From contig PXRE01000023.1 of NCBI GenBank assembly GCA_003021085.1, positions 65,814-108,475 of the forward strand: a stretch of DNA of 42,662 nucleotides, read 5' to 3'. Source of the stretch: Halobacteriales archaeon QS_1_68_20. Lineage in GTDB: Archaea > Halobacteriota > Halobacteria > Halobacteriales > PXRE01. Both the position numbers and the translations under genes were made by a program. How positions within the stretch are numbered: the first letter of the stretch is position 1; each line of letters begins with the position of its first letter. The notes below the pieces were generated by a model. The model did no database searches. It was not told the origin of the DNA and saw only the letters and a list, made by a program, of their open reading frames with translations. Shown here in pieces: positions 41,710-42,662 of the stretch.

Positions 41710-42176
41710 CGACGGAACCTCCTGAAAACGCTCGTCGCCGGCGGTGCGGTCGGCACCGGTGCGTTCGCGTTCAGCGGTTCGGCCGCCGCGCAAGGCAACC
41801 TGAAGATTCCGCTCGACTGCGTCGAGGTAACCAACCAGGCGGAGGGAGTCGTCGGTACGTTCGACGGTACCCTCCACCCGAAGGAGTTGACGAGCACTGG
41901 CCCCGGCGAACTCCTCGCGAGTGGTCGTCTCCGGGGAACGCTTGACGGCGACCGGGTGAACCAGCAGTTCACCGACACGGTGTTGAGCATCATCGGCACG
42001 GCCGGCAACGGCGAGTGTCCGATCCTCTTCCTCGAACTCGGACCGCTCGACCTCGACCTGCTGGGCCTGCAGGTCTCGCTGTCGCAGATCACGCTCGACA
42101 TCATGCCGTCGCCGGTGAGGGCAACCTGCTCGGCAACCTGCTGTGTACCGTCGCGGGTCTGCTCGACAACCTCTGA
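41710..42176 (+). pseudogene. Broken Tat-exported small protein
   Basis: From 41710 the frame reads RRNLLKTLVAGGAVG and then FAFSGSAAAQG, a Tat signal ending in an AAA-Q cleavage site. A mature part of about 125 residues follows (LKIPLDCVEVTNQAEG, FDGTLHPKEL, LSIIGTAGNGECPILF). There is no start codon in phase: a TGA (41707) sits directly upstream. The phase is then lost near 42105; the adjacent frame carries on with GEGNLLGNLLCTVAG to TGA 42176, which implies one deleted base. So two lesions exist. A similar order of motifs occurs in haloarchaeal exported proteins of unknown role. Confidence 0.6.
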
Positions 42177-42182
42177 TCGGCG

Positions 42183-42455
42183 TCAGGCCGGTTCGATCAC
42201 GTAGTGCTCTTTTCCCTGTTCTCGGAGCACGCCGGGTTCCCGGAGGCTGACCGTGTAGCCGGTCGGCGTCTGGCGCGTCTCGGACTCGGCTTTCACGCGC
42301 ACGAGGTTGCCCAGCAGTTGCGCCGAGGGCGGTTTCTGGGCGGACCCGCAGTCGTAGATGGTCAGCAGTTCCCGCTCGCGCTGGTCGTAGACCACGACGT
42401 GGGCGTGCCGCGGCAGGCGCCAGGCGTCCTCGGCCACGGGCGGGAGGTGGTTCAT
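42183..42455 (-). CDS. Small hypothetical protein
   Basis: The 90-residue protein reads MNHLPPVAEDAWRLPRHAHVV, then DQRERELLTIYDCGSAQ, VRVKAESETRQTPTGYTVSL and HYVIEP at the end, a compact beta-rich small protein with one Cys. It has no signal, TM or motif I know. The ATG at 42455 is chosen over 42545 because the extra 30 residues are polar and repeat-like. It ends seven bases from the pseudogene stop (convergent). Function unknown. Confidence 0.55.
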   Translation of the reverse strand: MNHLPPVAEDAWRLPRHAHVVVYDQRERELLTIYDCGSAQKPPSAQLLGNLVRVKAESETRQTPTGYTVSLREPGVLREQGKEHYVIEPA

Positions 42456-42548
42456 CGCTTCGTGTGCGGGTCCGGCGGACGGATAGTGCTGTCGGTCTTC
42501 TGGATTCTCACGTTGGTCGCTGTGCGGTGATTCGGTCGGCAACACGGA

Positions 42549-42577
42549 GAAAGCCCCCGGACCGCTTCGGTCCCGGG
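42549..42577. repeat. Inverted copy of the repeat arm plus hairpin
   Basis: GAAAGCCCCCGG (42549-42560) is the exact reverse complement of 12890-12901, the right arm of the large stem-loop there. It continues into CCGGACCG-CTT-CGGTCC (42557-42573), another small hairpin. This marks the right edge as belonging to the same repeat family as the left edge and the 12.8 kb region. Confidence 0.6.
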
Positions 42578-42585
42578 CCCCCCTG

Positions 42586-42662
42586 CGCTCCTCGTGCGCT
42601 CCTCGTGCGCTCCTCGTGCGCTCCTCGTGCGCTCCTCGTGCGCTCCTCGTGCGCTCCTCGTG
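42586..42662. repeat. Tandem 11-base repeat at window edge
   Basis: CGCTCCTCGTG is repeated seven times without error from 42586 to the last base, so the true number is unknown. The unit resembles the GCTGCGCTCCTCGTCC stretch at 5001-5016 of the interspersed repeat, from which it may have expanded. Eleven bases is not a multiple of three, and no ORF depends on it. Confidence 0.9.

Noticed and set aside
41406..42104. 232-codon minus frame opposite the Tat pseudogene
   Set aside because: The plus strand has a clear Tat signal and mature sequence; the minus frame is Ser/Arg-rich shadow.
1..42662. tRNA, rRNA, transposase and origin sequences
   Set aside because: I looked through the intergenic gaps and saw none that could be supported by eye.

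Overview
The window is chromosomal DNA from an extremely halophilic archaeon (class Halobacteria). The evidence is high G+C, very acidic proteins rich in Asp and Glu, near-universal G/C third codon positions, TATA elements 20-30 bases ahead of start codons with little or no leader, and a diagnostic gene set: CetZ tubulin-like protein, TFS, archaeal NAC, geranylgeranyl reductase, CofC/CofG and many haloarchaea-only small proteins. The genus cannot be fixed from the sequence alone. No rRNA, tRNA, CRISPR array, transposase or complete mobile element was seen.

Layout. 1-5.1 kb: a repeat-containing left edge, gluconate dehydratase, two acidic hypothetical proteins, then a 2Fe-2S ferredoxin divergent from a geranylgeranyl reductase. 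5.1-9.7 kb: an RND/MMPL exporter divergent from a TrmB-type regulator with a palindrome between them, then small hypothetical genes. 9.8-16 kb: an M20 amidohydrolase, an S10 paralogue, a Nudix hydrolase, small membrane proteins, a structured intergenic region, a DUF5787-type protein with nuclease-like motifs, DUF5797- and DUF5789-type proteins and TFS. 16-17.7 kb: a low-density region with a decayed two-gene unit (HTH regulator plus partner). 17.7-24.1 kb: Xaa-Pro peptidase, a surface protein, a wHTH regulator divergent from an amphi-Trp protein followed by paired fluoride channels, TrmI-NAC, and an FAD oxidoreductase. 24.1-30.3 kb: MBL hydrolase, amine-oxidase-like flavoprotein, a frameshifted TSUP permease, homoserine kinase and PdxS. 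30.3-36.9 kb: hairpin repeats, Hsp20 overlapping a 51-residue zinc ribbon, two secreted proteins (one frameshifted), a radical SAM/HhH protein carrying an in-frame repeat-like insertion, a frameshifted small gene, a TRAM protein and an ArsR regulator. 36.9-41.4 kb: cetZ, a membrane-anchored secreted protein, cofC and cofG. 41.4-42.7 kb: a broken Tat-exported protein, a small hypothetical gene and a tandem 11-base repeat running off the edge.

Two themes stand out. First, several otherwise coherent genes are broken by single-base changes, some in homopolymers. This may be genuine decay or residual sequencing error, and that must be settled before any is called a pseudogene. Second, hairpin-rich GC repeats recur between genes, once inside a gene, and at both window edges, so the window may be a contig whose ends lie in unresolved repeats. 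Working modules include lipid saturation (ferredoxin plus geranylgeranyl reductase), coenzyme F420 synthesis (cofC, cofG) beside a cytoskeletal gene, regulated export (TrmB/MMPL) and fluoride resistance. I found no unambiguous new defence or mobile system. The best leads are the DUF5787-type nuclease-like protein with its structured upstream region, and the decayed HTH-partner pair.
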